Shown: positions 29,177 through 37,276 of the stretch, one piece after another
How the letters are laid out: each line of letters opens with the position of its first letter
Numbering within the stretch: the stretch's first letter is position 1
NCBI RefSeq assembly: GCF_900163815.1
Contig: NZ_FUKO01000019.1
Span: 62,001 to 126,000 of the forward strand
Source of the DNA: Microbacterium esteraromaticum
GTDB taxonomy: Bacteria; Actinomycetota; Actinomycetes; Actinomycetales; Microbacteriaceae
DNA length: 64,000 bases
Direction: 5' to 3'
Made by a program: the position numbers and the translations under genes
The notes under the pieces: generated by a model
Databases searched by the model: none
Told to the model about the DNA's origin: nothing
Seen by the model: only the letters and a program-made list of their open reading frames with translations

Positions 29177-29980
29177 TCAGTAGGTGTCGGCGTCCGCCGC
29201 GTCGGATGCGGGGATCAGACGCGCGGCGAGAGCCTCAGCGCCCCGTGCCAGCAGCGTGACATCGGCGCTGGCCGAGAGGAAATCCGCCCCCGCGGCGAGG
29301 TAGTGCGCGGCCGCAGCCGGGTCGAAGGCGTTCACGCCGACCTTCTTGCCAGCGGACTGCGCGGCGGCGAACACGCGCAGCACCGCGGCCATGACTTCGG
29401 GGTGCGTCTGCTGGCCGGCGAGCCCCATGGATGCCGCAAGATCGGCCGGTCCGATGAGGATGCCGTCCACGCCGTCGACTGCTGCGATCTCGGCGGCATG
29501 CTCGACAGCATCCGCCGATTCGATCTGCACCAGCAGTGAGATCGTCTCGGAAGCCTGCTGCAGGTACCCCTCGACCCGACCCCACCGCCCGCTGCGCGCC
29601 AGCGCCGACCCGACGCCGCGGACGCCCTCGGGCGGATAGCGCACCGCGGCGACGGCAGCGGAGGCCTCTTCTGCCGACGCGACCATCGGCACGAGCAGAT
29701 TCTGGGCGCCCGCGTCGAGCACCTGCTTGATGATCACCGGCTCGTTGCACGGCACGCGCACAACCGTCGTCACCGGGTACGCGGCGATCACCTGCAGCTG
29801 CTGCTGCACCGTGGTCAGTGTGTTCGGACCGTGCTCCATGTCGATCAGCAGCCAGTCGACACCGGAACCCGCGCAGATCTCGGCGTTCAGCGGCGAGCCG
29901 GTGCACAGCCACATGCCCACCTGCGCGCGATCGGCGTCGGCGAGCACATCGGCGAACGTGGGGGCTAGACGAAGCGACAT
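29177..29980 (-). CDS. hpaI: HpcH/HpaI aldolase (4-hydroxy-2-oxoheptane-1,7-dioate aldolase)
   Basis: Last step of homoprotocatechuate meta-cleavage, giving pyruvate plus succinic semialdehyde. 267 residues from ATG 29980 (MSLRLAPTFADVLADADRA). Class II aldolase features: WLLIDMEHGPN with metal Glu/Asp, catalytic Arg region VTTVVRVPCNEPVIIKQVLD, LLVQIESADAVEHAAEIAAV and DGILIGPADLAASMG. Overlaps hpaH by 16 bp. Final gene of the operon. Confidence 0.9.
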   Translation of the reverse strand: MSLRLAPTFADVLADADRAQVGMWLCTGSPLNAEICAGSGVDWLLIDMEHGPNTLTTVQQQLQVIAAYPVTTVVRVPCNEPVIIKQVLDAGAQNLLVPMVASAEEASAAVAAVRYPPEGVRGVGSALARSGRWGRVEGYLQQASETISLLVQIESADAVEHAAEIAAVDGVDGILIGPADLAASMGLAGQQTHPEVMAAVLRVFAAAQSAGKKVGVNAFDPAAAAHYLAAGADFLSASADVTLLARGAEALAARLIPASDAADADTY

Positions 29981-30753
29981 TCGATGATTCCCATCTCTCG
30001 GTAATCGCACCGCACGACATCGCCGCGCGAGACCCACATGGGTCGTGTGAAGGATCCTGCCAGGATGATCTCTCCCGCCTCCAGGCGGGCGCCGTGCTGG
30101 TGGAACTTGTTCGCCAGCCAGGCGACCCCGGTGGCCGGGTGTCCGAGCACCCCGGCGGCGACGCCCGTCTCCTCGATCTCGCCGTTGCGGGAGAGCACGC
30201 CAGGCACCCAGCGCAGATCGATCTCGTCGGGGCGCATGCGCACATCGCCGAGCACCATCGCGCCGTACGCGGCGTTGTCGCTGATCGTATCGACGATCGT
30301 GCGGCCCTCGAGTTCGATGTGCGAATTGAGCACCTCGAGCGCCGGCACGGCGTAGTCGATCGCGGCGAGAGCGTCGTCGAGGGTGCAGTCAGGGCCCTCG
30401 AGCGGATGCTGCAGCACGAATGCCAGCTCGACCTCGATGCGCACATTCGAGAAGTCGTCGAACGGGATCTCTGAACCCGAGGCGTAGACGGTGTCATCGA
30501 ACATCACGCCGTAGTCGGGCTCGGTGATGCCGGTCGCCTGCTGCATGGCCTTCGACGTCAGACCGATCTTGCGCCCGACGAGCGTGCGACCCGCGGCGAT
30601 CTGAGAGTCGCGCCAGACGCCCTGGATCGCGTAGGAGTCCTCGATCGTCGCTTCCGGATGCCGGGCGGTGATGCGCGGGATCACGCTGCGTGTGCGCTCT
30701 GCATCGGCGAGTTCGGCAGCCAGCTGCGCGATCGTCTCTGCGGGGAGGGTCAT
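29965..30753 (-). CDS. hpaH: 2-oxo-hept-4-ene-1,7-dioate hydratase
   Basis: 262 residues, ATG 30753 with GGGGAGGG directly upstream. Family sequence: GRTLVGRKIGLTSKAMQQAT, PDYGVMFDDTVYASGSEIPF, IEVELAFVLQHPLEGPDCTL with acidic metal ligands, and LGHPATGVAWLANKFHQHGA. Adds water to the product of the HpaG-type decarboxylase/isomerase. Starts inside the hpaD stop (4-bp overlap). Confidence 0.93.
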   Translation of the reverse strand: MTLPAETIAQLAAELADAERTRSVIPRITARHPEATIEDSYAIQGVWRDSQIAAGRTLVGRKIGLTSKAMQQATGITEPDYGVMFDDTVYASGSEIPFDDFSNVRIEVELAFVLQHPLEGPDCTLDDALAAIDYAVPALEVLNSHIELEGRTIVDTISDNAAYGAMVLGDVRMRPDEIDLRWVPGVLSRNGEIEETGVAAGVLGHPATGVAWLANKFHQHGARLEAGEIILAGSFTRPMWVSRGDVVRCDYREMGIIECRFV

Positions 30754-31934
30754 AGCTGGTGACCGAGCTTGTACTCGCCCTGCTTCCACTCGGGCATCGA
30801 CTCCTCGCCCTCCTCCGGGCGGGTGTAAGAGAACCCATCGGCGCCGATCGTGACAGCCATCTCGCTGCTGTCGGTGCGGGCGATGACGGGCTGCGGGTTG
30901 CCGTCGAGATCGAGTACGAGCGATGCGTCGGTGTACCAGCTGGGCACGACCGGGTTGCCCCACCAGTCACGGCGCTGGTTGTCGTGCACATCCCAGGTGA
31001 TGACCGGGTTGTCGGGGTCGCCGGTGTAGTAGTCCTGCGTGTAGATCTCCACGCGGTGGCCGTCGGGGTCGCGCAGGTACAGGTAGAACGCGTTGCTCAC
31101 GCCGTGGCGGCCAGGGCCGCGCTCGATGGCATCCGAGCGACGCAGCGCACCCAGCTTGTCGCAGATGGCGAGGATGTTGTGCTTCTCGTGCGTGGCGAAC
31201 GCGACGTGGTGCAGGCGCGGGCCGTCGCCGCCGGTCGCCGCGGTGTCGTGCACGGTGGGCTTGCGCCGCATCCAGGCGGCGTAGACGGTGCCAGCCTCGT
31301 CCTGGATGTCTTCCGTGACGCGGAAGCCGAGGTCCTGGTAGTGGCGCACGGCGCGCGGCACATCAGGGGTGACCTGATTGAAGTGATCCAGCCGCACCAG
31401 TTCACCGGGCGTGTGCAGGTCGTACCGCCACGACAGCCGCTCGACGTGCGTGGTCTCGAAGAAGAACTCGTACGGGAATCCGAGCGGATCCACGACGCGC
31501 ACCGAATCGCCGATGCCCTTGACGAATCCGTCCGGGTTGCGGCGCACATCGCATCCGAGCTCGGTGTAGAACTCGACCGCACGGTCGAGGTCCTCCGCCG
31601 CGCGCACGCGGTAAGAGAACGCCGCAGCGGCCGCGACCGGACCCTTGCGCAGCACGAGGTTGTGGTGGATGAACTCCTCGGTGGAGCGCAGGTAGATCGC
31701 CTCGTCGTCCTCTGCCGTGACGTACAGGCCGAGAACGTCGACATAGAACACGCGGGATGCCGCGAGGTCGGTGACGACGAGCTCGATGTATGCGCAGCGC
31801 AGGATGTCCGGCGGCGAGGCCTTCGGCGTCGCCACGGCGTTATCGGAGTGGATCTGCGCCTCCTGGCTCACGTAGTAGCCGGATGAGGTGAGCGTCATGC
31901 GTGCGCGGCGCGATGATTCGGTGGGATTGGTCAT
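30750..31934 (-). CDS. hpaD: 3,4-Dihydroxyphenylacetate 2,3-dioxygenase (extradiol)
   Basis: Opens the homoprotocatechuate ring. 394 residues from ATG 31934 (MTNPTESSRRARMTLT). Two-domain vicinal-oxygen-chelate enzyme. Metal ligands can be placed as His in LVRLDHFNQVTPD, His in GPRLHHVAFATHEKHNI and Glu in GHRVEIYTQDYYTG, as in the Brevibacterium fuscum HPCD it resembles. The C-terminal lid (VITWDVHDNQRRDWWGNPVV) is also present. Second-to-last shared overlap in the operon is with hpaH. Confidence 0.95.
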   Translation of the reverse strand: MTNPTESSRRARMTLTSSGYYVSQEAQIHSDNAVATPKASPPDILRCAYIELVVTDLAASRVFYVDVLGLYVTAEDDEAIYLRSTEEFIHHNLVLRKGPVAAAAAFSYRVRAAEDLDRAVEFYTELGCDVRRNPDGFVKGIGDSVRVVDPLGFPYEFFFETTHVERLSWRYDLHTPGELVRLDHFNQVTPDVPRAVRHYQDLGFRVTEDIQDEAGTVYAAWMRRKPTVHDTAATGGDGPRLHHVAFATHEKHNILAICDKLGALRRSDAIERGPGRHGVSNAFYLYLRDPDGHRVEIYTQDYYTGDPDNPVITWDVHDNQRRDWWGNPVVPSWYTDASLVLDLDGNPQPVIARTDSSEMAVTIGADGFSYTRPEEGEESMPEWKQGEYKLGHQL

Positions 31935-31977
31935 GTCAGCGTCCTTGCTTCTCTGAGGTTGTTTCGTCGTTCCGGGG

Positions 31978-33498
31978 TCAGCGGGGATCCGGATCGTCGA
32001 GATCCTGCTTGCCGAAGGCCGGGTTGTGAGGGTCGCCGAGCGTGATGTGCACGCTCTGCTGATCGGTGTAGAAATCGATCGAGCGGTAGCCGCCCTCGTG
32101 GCCGAGCCCCGAGGCCTTGACACCGCCGAACGGAGTGCGCAGATCGCGCACGTTGTTGGAGTTCAGCCACACCATGCCCGCCTGCACCGACTGTGCGAAG
32201 TTGTGAGCGCGCTTCAGATCGTTGGTCCACACGTAGGCGGCAAGGCCGTACTTCGTGTTGTTGGCCAGCTCGAGAGCTTCTTCGTCGGTGTCGAAGGGCG
32301 TGATCGCCACGACGGGGCCGAAGATCTCCTCCTGGAAGATTCGTGCGTCTGGCGACACATCAGCGAAGGCGGTGGGAGAGACGTAGTTCCCGGTCGGGAA
32401 TCCCTCGGGGCGGCCGCCGCCGGCGATGAGACGACCCTCGGACTTGCCGAGTTCGACGTAGCTCATCACCTTCTCGTAGTGCTCGGGGTGTACCAGTGCA
32501 CCCACCTCGGTGGTCGGGTCGTGCGGCAGTCCGACCTTCACTCGCTTGGTGATCTCGCCGAAGCGCTCGACGAACTCGTCGTAGACGTCACGCTGCACGA
32601 GGATGCGTGAACCTGCGGTGCAGCGCTCGCCGTTGAGCGAGAAGACGCCGAAGACGCAGGCGTCGATCGCCGTGTCGAGGTCGGCGTCGGCGAAGACGAT
32701 GGCCGGGCTCTTGCCGCCCAGCTCCATCGAGAGTCCCTTCAGGAAAGGGGCCGAGTTGCCGAAGATGAGCTGTCCGGTGCTGCTCTCGCCGGTGAACGAG
32801 ATCAGCGGCACATCCGGATGCTTGACGAGTGCGTCTCCGGCATCTTCGCCGAGTCCGTTGACGAGGTTGAAGACGCCGCGGGGGAGGCCGGCCTCTTCGA
32901 AGATGCCCGCCCATAGCGAGGCCGACAGCGGCGTGAATTCTGCAGGTTTGAGCACGACCGTGTTGCCGGTCGCGAGTGCCGGCGCGAGCTTCCACGATTC
33001 GAGCATGAACGGCGTGTTCCACGGGGTGATGAGGCCAGCGACGCCGATCGGCTTGCGATTGACGTAGTTCATCTGACGGCCCGGCACCTTGTAGGCGTCA
33101 TCGGCCTGCGCGACGATCAGGTCGGCGAAGAAGCGGAAGTTCTCGGCAGCCCGTCGAGCCTGGCCGAGCGCCTGGGTGATCGGCAGGCCCGAGTCGAACG
33201 ACTCCAGCTCTGCCAGCCGCTTGTCACGCGACTCGACAAGATCGGCGATGCGGTTCAGCACGCGAGAGCGCTCGCGCGGCAGCATCCGGGGCCACGGGCC
33301 CTCGTTGAAAGCCTTCGTCGCGGCTGCGACCGCACGTTCGATATCGGCCTTCTTGCCGGCGGCCGCGTGCACGTAGGTCTCATTGGTGACGGGGTTGAGC
33401 ACCTCGAAGGTGTCGCCGTCGAGCGAGTCGAGGAGTTCGCCGTCGATGTAGTGCTGGATCTTCTCCGGCAGATCGGCCGGGATGTATGCGTCGGTCAT
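31978..33498 (-). CDS. hpaE: 5-Carboxymethyl-2-hydroxymuconate semialdehyde dehydrogenase
   Basis: NAD-dependent oxidation of the ring-cleavage semialdehyde. 506 residues from ATG 33498 (MTDAYIPADLPEKIQHYIDG), with AAGAAGGA at good spacing; an ATG at 33504 is too close to that site. ALDH motifs: LITPWNTPFMLESWKLAPAL, catalytic Glu in LELGGKSPAIVF, catalytic Cys in NGERCTAGSRIL, and EEIFGPVVAITPFDT. 43 bp separates it from hpaD. Confidence 0.94.
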   Translation of the reverse strand: MTDAYIPADLPEKIQHYIDGELLDSLDGDTFEVLNPVTNETYVHAAAGKKADIERAVAAATKAFNEGPWPRMLPRERSRVLNRIADLVESRDKRLAELESFDSGLPITQALGQARRAAENFRFFADLIVAQADDAYKVPGRQMNYVNRKPIGVAGLITPWNTPFMLESWKLAPALATGNTVVLKPAEFTPLSASLWAGIFEEAGLPRGVFNLVNGLGEDAGDALVKHPDVPLISFTGESSTGQLIFGNSAPFLKGLSMELGGKSPAIVFADADLDTAIDACVFGVFSLNGERCTAGSRILVQRDVYDEFVERFGEITKRVKVGLPHDPTTEVGALVHPEHYEKVMSYVELGKSEGRLIAGGGRPEGFPTGNYVSPTAFADVSPDARIFQEEIFGPVVAITPFDTDEEALELANNTKYGLAAYVWTNDLKRAHNFAQSVQAGMVWLNSNNVRDLRTPFGGVKASGLGHEGGYRSIDFYTDQQSVHITLGDPHNPAFGKQDLDDPDPR

Positions 33499-33500
33499 GA

Positions 33501-34178
33501 TCATCCTTCTTCGCGGTGGTTGGAGTGCCGGGCTTCGAGGAACGCATCCAGCGTGCGCCAGCGGTGGTTTCGTGCAGCGAGTTCGATCTCAAGCGGGTCG
33601 GCGTCGGCGCGGATCAGTTCGAGGATCTGAGAGTGCTCCTCGACGGAGTGCTGCGCGCGCCCTGGCACGAATGAGAAAGTCGTGTCGCGGATGCCGGAGA
33701 GCCGACCCCAACCGCGGTGGACCAGGTCGAGGATGTGCGGGTTCGGGCACGGTTCGTAGAGCACAGAGTGGAACTGCTGATTGAGCTGAGTGAAGCGGTG
33801 GGCGTCGAAATGCTCGAGCAGCTTCAGCATCCGCTCGTTGATCTCAGCGGCGCGGTCAAGGGCGACGCCGTCGAGGAGCGGAGCCGACAGGGCCGTCGCC
33901 GCGCCCTCGACGAGACCGAGCGTCTGCATCGTGTGTGCGTACTCGCTCTCGTTCACCAGCGAGACGTGCGCGCCGACATTGCGCTCGAACGTCACCAGAC
34001 CCTCGGCTTCAAGTCGCCGGATCGCCTCGCGCACCGGGACGACGCTCATGCTCAGATCGCGCGCGATCGAACCCAGCACCAGGCGGTACCCGGGGCCGTA
34101 CTCGTGCGAGCCGATGCGCTTCCGGATCCAGACATACGCCTGTTCGGACTTGCTCGCCTCGCGGACCGATGCGCTCAT
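33501..34178 (-). CDS. GntR-family (FCD) transcriptional regulator of the hpa operon
   Basis: 225 residues from ATG 34178 (MSASVREASKSEQAYVWIRK). N-terminal winged HTH (GPGYRLVLGSIARDLSMSVV, VREAIRRLEAEGLVTFERNV), C-terminal FCD ligand domain with the metal-type His spacing (LNQQFHSVLYE, HSVEEHSQILELI). Sits between the FAH-RraA gene and hpaE in the same transcript, so probably autoregulates the operon in response to a pathway intermediate. A candidate operator is at 35732. Confidence 0.9.
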   Translation of the reverse strand: MSASVREASKSEQAYVWIRKRIGSHEYGPGYRLVLGSIARDLSMSVVPVREAIRRLEAEGLVTFERNVGAHVSLVNESEYAHTMQTLGLVEGAATALSAPLLDGVALDRAAEINERMLKLLEHFDAHRFTQLNQQFHSVLYEPCPNPHILDLVHRGWGRLSGIRDTTFSFVPGRAQHSVEEHSQILELIRADADPLEIELAARNHRWRTLDAFLEARHSNHREEG

Positions 34179-35644
34179 GCGTCGCCCTTGGGCTCTTGAG
34201 CCTGGTGAGCGACGAACTTCGCTCGCCACTCGGCGTTCATGGGGAACAGCCCATCGACGGCGTGCCCGGCCGCGACCTGCTCGGCGATCCAGGTGTCTTC
34301 GTCTTCTTGCGCGAGGGTGGCGTCAACGACTTCTTCCACAAGGTTCGCCGGAATCACGATCACGCCGTCGCCATCGCCCACGATGATGTCGCCCGGCTGC
34401 ACCGTCGCGCCGCCGCAGGCGATGGTGACATCGAAGTCCCATGGCACGTGCCTGCGTCCGAGTACGGAGGGGTGAGCGCCCCGTGAGAACACCGGCAGGC
34501 CGATCTCGGCGACGGCGTCGAAGTCGCGCACGCCGCCATCGGTGACGACGCCCGCGGCTCCGCGGGTCTTCGCACGCAGGGCGAGGATGTCGCCGAGGGT
34601 GCCGGTGCCCGACTCTCCGCGCGCTTCGATGACGATGATCTCGCCCTCGTCCACCGCATCGAACGCGCGCTTCTGCGCGTTGTAGCCTCCGCCGTGCGTC
34701 TTGAAGAGGTCTTCGCGCGCTGGCACGAAACGCAGAGTCTTCGCCGTGCCGACGATCTTGGTCCCGGCGATGTTCGCCGTGACGCCGTCGATGAAGCAGG
34801 AGTGCAGACCGCGCTTGCGCAGCTGGCTGGAGAGCCCGGCGGTCGGGGCTTCGAGCAGCTTCGCACGCAGCGCAGGAGTGAGCGCGGCTTCGGCCTTCTC
34901 TGAGAGTCCGGCGGCCGCGCGCGAACCCCATGCTTCTTCGCGCTGCAGATCGTCGACGGCGGGCATCGAGCCCAGTGCGCTGTCAAACGGAACTTCCCCC
35001 TGGGTGACAGTGGTGCGCAGACGTCCGGAAGAGGGGGCGCCGGCAGCATCCGGAGCATCGACCTCGACCTCGACCACGTCGCCGGGCTCGATCACGCTGG
35101 ATCCGGCCGGGGTGCCGGTGAGGATGACGTCGCCGGTCTCGAGCGTGAAGTGCTGAGACAGGTCGGCGACGAGCTGGGGGAGCGAGAAGAGGAGGTCGGC
35201 CGTGGTGTCGTCCTGTGCCAGGTCGCCGTTCACCCAGGCGCGCACGCGGAGTGCTGCGGGGTCGACCGATGCGGCGTCGATGAGCTCCGGCCCGAGGGGC
35301 GTGTAGCCGTCGCGACCCTTGGAGCGCACGTTCGAGCCCTTGTCGTTCGCGCGCAGATCGTAGAGCCCGAGGTCGTTGCTCGCGGTGACGTATGCCACGT
35401 GCGACCAGGCGTCGGCCAGCGAGACATGACGTGCCGGGGTGCCGATGACGAGCGCGATCTCCCCCTCGAAGGCGAGCAGTTCGGTACCGGCGGGGCGCTC
35501 GATTGTGCTGCCTGTGGCGGCGATAGAGCTGCTCGGCTTGAAGAAATACGAGGGAGCCGCGGGGCGTCGACCTCGCTGTTCTGCGCGTGACGGGTAGCTG
35601 AGGTGGATCGCGATGATCTTGCCAGGTCGAGGTAACTCGGTCAC
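34175..35644 (-). CDS. FAH-domain isomerase/decarboxylase fused to an RraA-like aldolase domain
   Basis: 489 residues from GTG 35644 (VTELPRPGKIIAIHLSYPSR). Residues 1-220 are a fumarylacetoacetate hydrolase fold (FKPSSSIAATGSTIERPAGT, LLAFEGEIALVIGTPARHVS, DVILTGTPAGSSVIEPGDVV), as in HpaG. Residues ~260-489 are an RraA/HMG-aldolase-like domain (GTGTLGDILALRAKTRGAAG, VVTDGGVRDFDAVAEIGLPV, TVQPGDIIVGDGDGVIVIP). Classical HpaG has two FAH halves; here the second is replaced by RraA. The frame is continuous through the junction. FAH probably does the decarboxylation/isomerisation; the RraA half might add an oxo-acid aldolase or decarboxylase activity. First gene of the operon; overlaps GntR by ATGA. 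Confidence 0.9.
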   Translation of the reverse strand: MTELPRPGKIIAIHLSYPSRAEQRGRRPAAPSYFFKPSSSIAATGSTIERPAGTELLAFEGEIALVIGTPARHVSLADAWSHVAYVTASNDLGLYDLRANDKGSNVRSKGRDGYTPLGPELIDAASVDPAALRVRAWVNGDLAQDDTTADLLFSLPQLVADLSQHFTLETGDVILTGTPAGSSVIEPGDVVEVEVDAPDAAGAPSSGRLRTTVTQGEVPFDSALGSMPAVDDLQREEAWGSRAAAGLSEKAEAALTPALRAKLLEAPTAGLSSQLRKRGLHSCFIDGVTANIAGTKIVGTAKTLRFVPAREDLFKTHGGGYNAQKRAFDAVDEGEIIVIEARGESGTGTLGDILALRAKTRGAAGVVTDGGVRDFDAVAEIGLPVFSRGAHPSVLGRRHVPWDFDVTIACGGATVQPGDIIVGDGDGVIVIPANLVEEVVDATLAQEDEDTWIAEQVAAGHAVDGLFPMNAEWRAKFVAHQAQEPKGDA

Positions 35645-35731
35645 AGGGGCGCCTCCTCGCGCTCGGTTCACACATGTGCAGAGGATCCTGCGGACAGGGG
35701 TTGTGCGCCTGTCTTGTGCGTCGTATTTGAA

Positions 35732-35743
35732 ATCGTATATGAT
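35732..35743. promoter_or_regulatory. Candidate GntR operator ATCGTATATGAT between the hpa operon and its transporter
   Basis: AT-rich near-palindrome around a GTATAT core in the divergent spacer, with a second TCGTAT at 35721-35726. GTATAC-type cores are common for FCD-class GntR proteins. A very similar palindrome is at 44048. Confidence 0.5.
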
Positions 35744-35794
35744 CGTCGAACCGGTGGCAAGCAGGTCACCCGACGAAGATGTCAAAGGAGCATG

Positions 35795-37201
35795 ATGAGC
35801 GATCAGCCCGACCCGTCCAGGGCCGCACACGCATCGGCCGGGTTCACCCCGACCGGAACCATTGCCAATCCCCACGACCGCCGCCGCGTCGTCGTTGCCA
35901 CAGTGATCGGAACCACGGTCGAGTGGTACGACTTCTTCATCTACGCCTTCGCTGCGGCGACCGTCTTCGCGACGCTCTTCTTCGAGCCGATGGGCTCGGA
36001 ATTCGCACAGATCGTCTCGTTCTTCACTGTCGGTGTGAGCTTCTTGTTCCGCCCCCTCGGCGCGTTCCTGGCCGGCCACTTCGGCGACAAGATCGGCCGT
36101 CGCCCGATGCTCGTGCTGACGCTGCTGCTGATGGGTGTAGCCACGACGCTCGTCGGCCTGCTGCCCACGCACGCCGCGATCGGCATCTGGGCCCCGATCC
36201 TGCTGATCCTGCTGCGCGTCATCCAGGGCATCTCGGCGGGCGGTGAATGGGGCGGCGCCGTGCTGATGGCCGTCGAGCACGCACCTAAGACCAAGCGCGG
36301 TGTCTTCGGCGCCTCTCCGCAGATCGGCGTGCCGATCGGCTTGCTGCTCGCGTCGATGATGCTCGCGCTGATGGCGCAGATCGCTCCCGGCGATGCCTTC
36401 CTCGAGTGGGGCTGGCGCGTTCCGTTCTTGCTGTCGATCGCCCTCATCGGAGTGGGCTACTGGGTGCGTCGTCGTGTGTCGGAGAGCCCCGTCTTCACCG
36501 AGATCGCCGAGCGCAAGGAAGAGAGCCGGATGCCGATCGTCCAGCTGCTGCGCAACCACCTGCCGCTGGTGATCGTCGCCGCTCTGGTGTTCTCGGGCAA
36601 CAACGCGGTCGGTTACATGACGACGGGCGGCTACATGCAGCGCTACGCCACCGCCGTGCCAGGGCCGATCGAGCTCGACACGTCGGCGGTGTTCTGGGTC
36701 GTGGCGCTGTCGGGCGTGACCTGGCTCATCTCCACGTGGTTCGGCGGCTGGGTGTCTGACCGCTGGGGTAGGCGCAACACCTACATCGTGGGCTGGATCC
36801 TGCAGCTGGTCGGTGTATTCCTGCTGTTCCCGCTGACGAACGTCGGAACCGTGCCGTCGCTCGCGGCCGCGCTGGTGATCCTCACGGTGGGTCTCGGCCT
36901 CACGTATGGCCCGCAGGCGGCGCTGTATTCGGAGCTGTTCCCGGCATCCATCCGGTTCTCCGGAGTGTCGATCTCGTACGCGATCGGTGCGATCCTCGGT
37001 GGTGCGTTCTCGCCCATGATCGCGCAGGCGATCTTCCAGGCGACGGGTTCGACGATGGGCATCACCTGGTACCTCGCGGGAATGACCATCATCGGCCTCA
37101 TCGCCACGCTCCTGCTGCGTGATCGCACTGGCATCCCGCTGGGGCCGGAGCATGAGGCCGAGCAAGCGAAGAGCCCGATCTACGGCCTGTCGAAGGCCTG
37201 A
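35795..37201 (+). CDS. MFS transporter, metabolite:H+ symporter (MHS) family
   Basis: 468 residues; the second of two adjacent ATGs (35795) is better spaced from AAAGGAG (35784-35790). Twelve membrane helices; signatures VVVATVIGTTVEWYDFFIYA, FGDKIGRRPMLVLTLLLMG and RVIQGISAGGEWGGAVLMAV are typical of MHS carriers for shikimate, proline/betaine, citrate or aromatic acids. Divergent from the hpa operon and so likely the uptake system for a hydroxyphenylacetate-type substrate (inferred). Ends in a perfect terminator. Confidence 0.92.
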   Translation: MSDQPDPSRAAHASAGFTPTGTIANPHDRRRVVVATVIGTTVEWYDFFIYAFAAATVFATLFFEPMGSEFAQIVSFFTVGVSFLFRPLGAFLAGHFGDKIGRRPMLVLTLLLMGVATTLVGLLPTHAAIGIWAPILLILLRVIQGISAGGEWGGAVLMAVEHAPKTKRGVFGASPQIGVPIGLLLASMMLALMAQIAPGDAFLEWGWRVPFLLSIALIGVGYWVRRRVSESPVFTEIAERKEESRMPIVQLLRNHLPLVIVAALVFSGNNAVGYMTTGGYMQRYATAVPGPIELDTSAVFWVVALSGVTWLISTWFGGWVSDRWGRRNTYIVGWILQLVGVFLLFPLTNVGTVPSLAAALVILTVGLGLTYGPQAALYSELFPASIRFSGVSISYAIGAILGGAFSPMIAQAIFQATGSTMGITWYLAGMTIIGLIATLLLRDRTGIPLGPEHEAEQAKSPIYGLSKA

Positions 37202-37225
37202 CGCCACTCGACCCAGCAAGCGAAG

Positions 37226-37260
37226 GGGCCCTGCGCGAGAATCGATCTCGCGCAGGGCCC
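37226..37260. terminator. Terminator between the MHS transporter and the aldehyde dehydrogenase gene
   Basis: Perfect 15-bp stem GGGCCCTGCGCGAGA / TCTCGCGCAGGGCCC with loop ATCGA, partly extended by AAGCGAA/TCTTGCTT. It serves both convergent transcripts. Confidence 0.93.
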
Positions 37261-37276
37261 TCTTGCTTGCGGCGGG

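Noticed and set aside
35645..37219. Very long minus-strand frame continuing the FAH-RraA gene upstream to a total of over 1,000 codons
   Set aside because: The upstream half is antisense to the MHS transporter and composed of His/Arg/Glu-rich shadow sequence; the FAH domain starts at GTG 35644.
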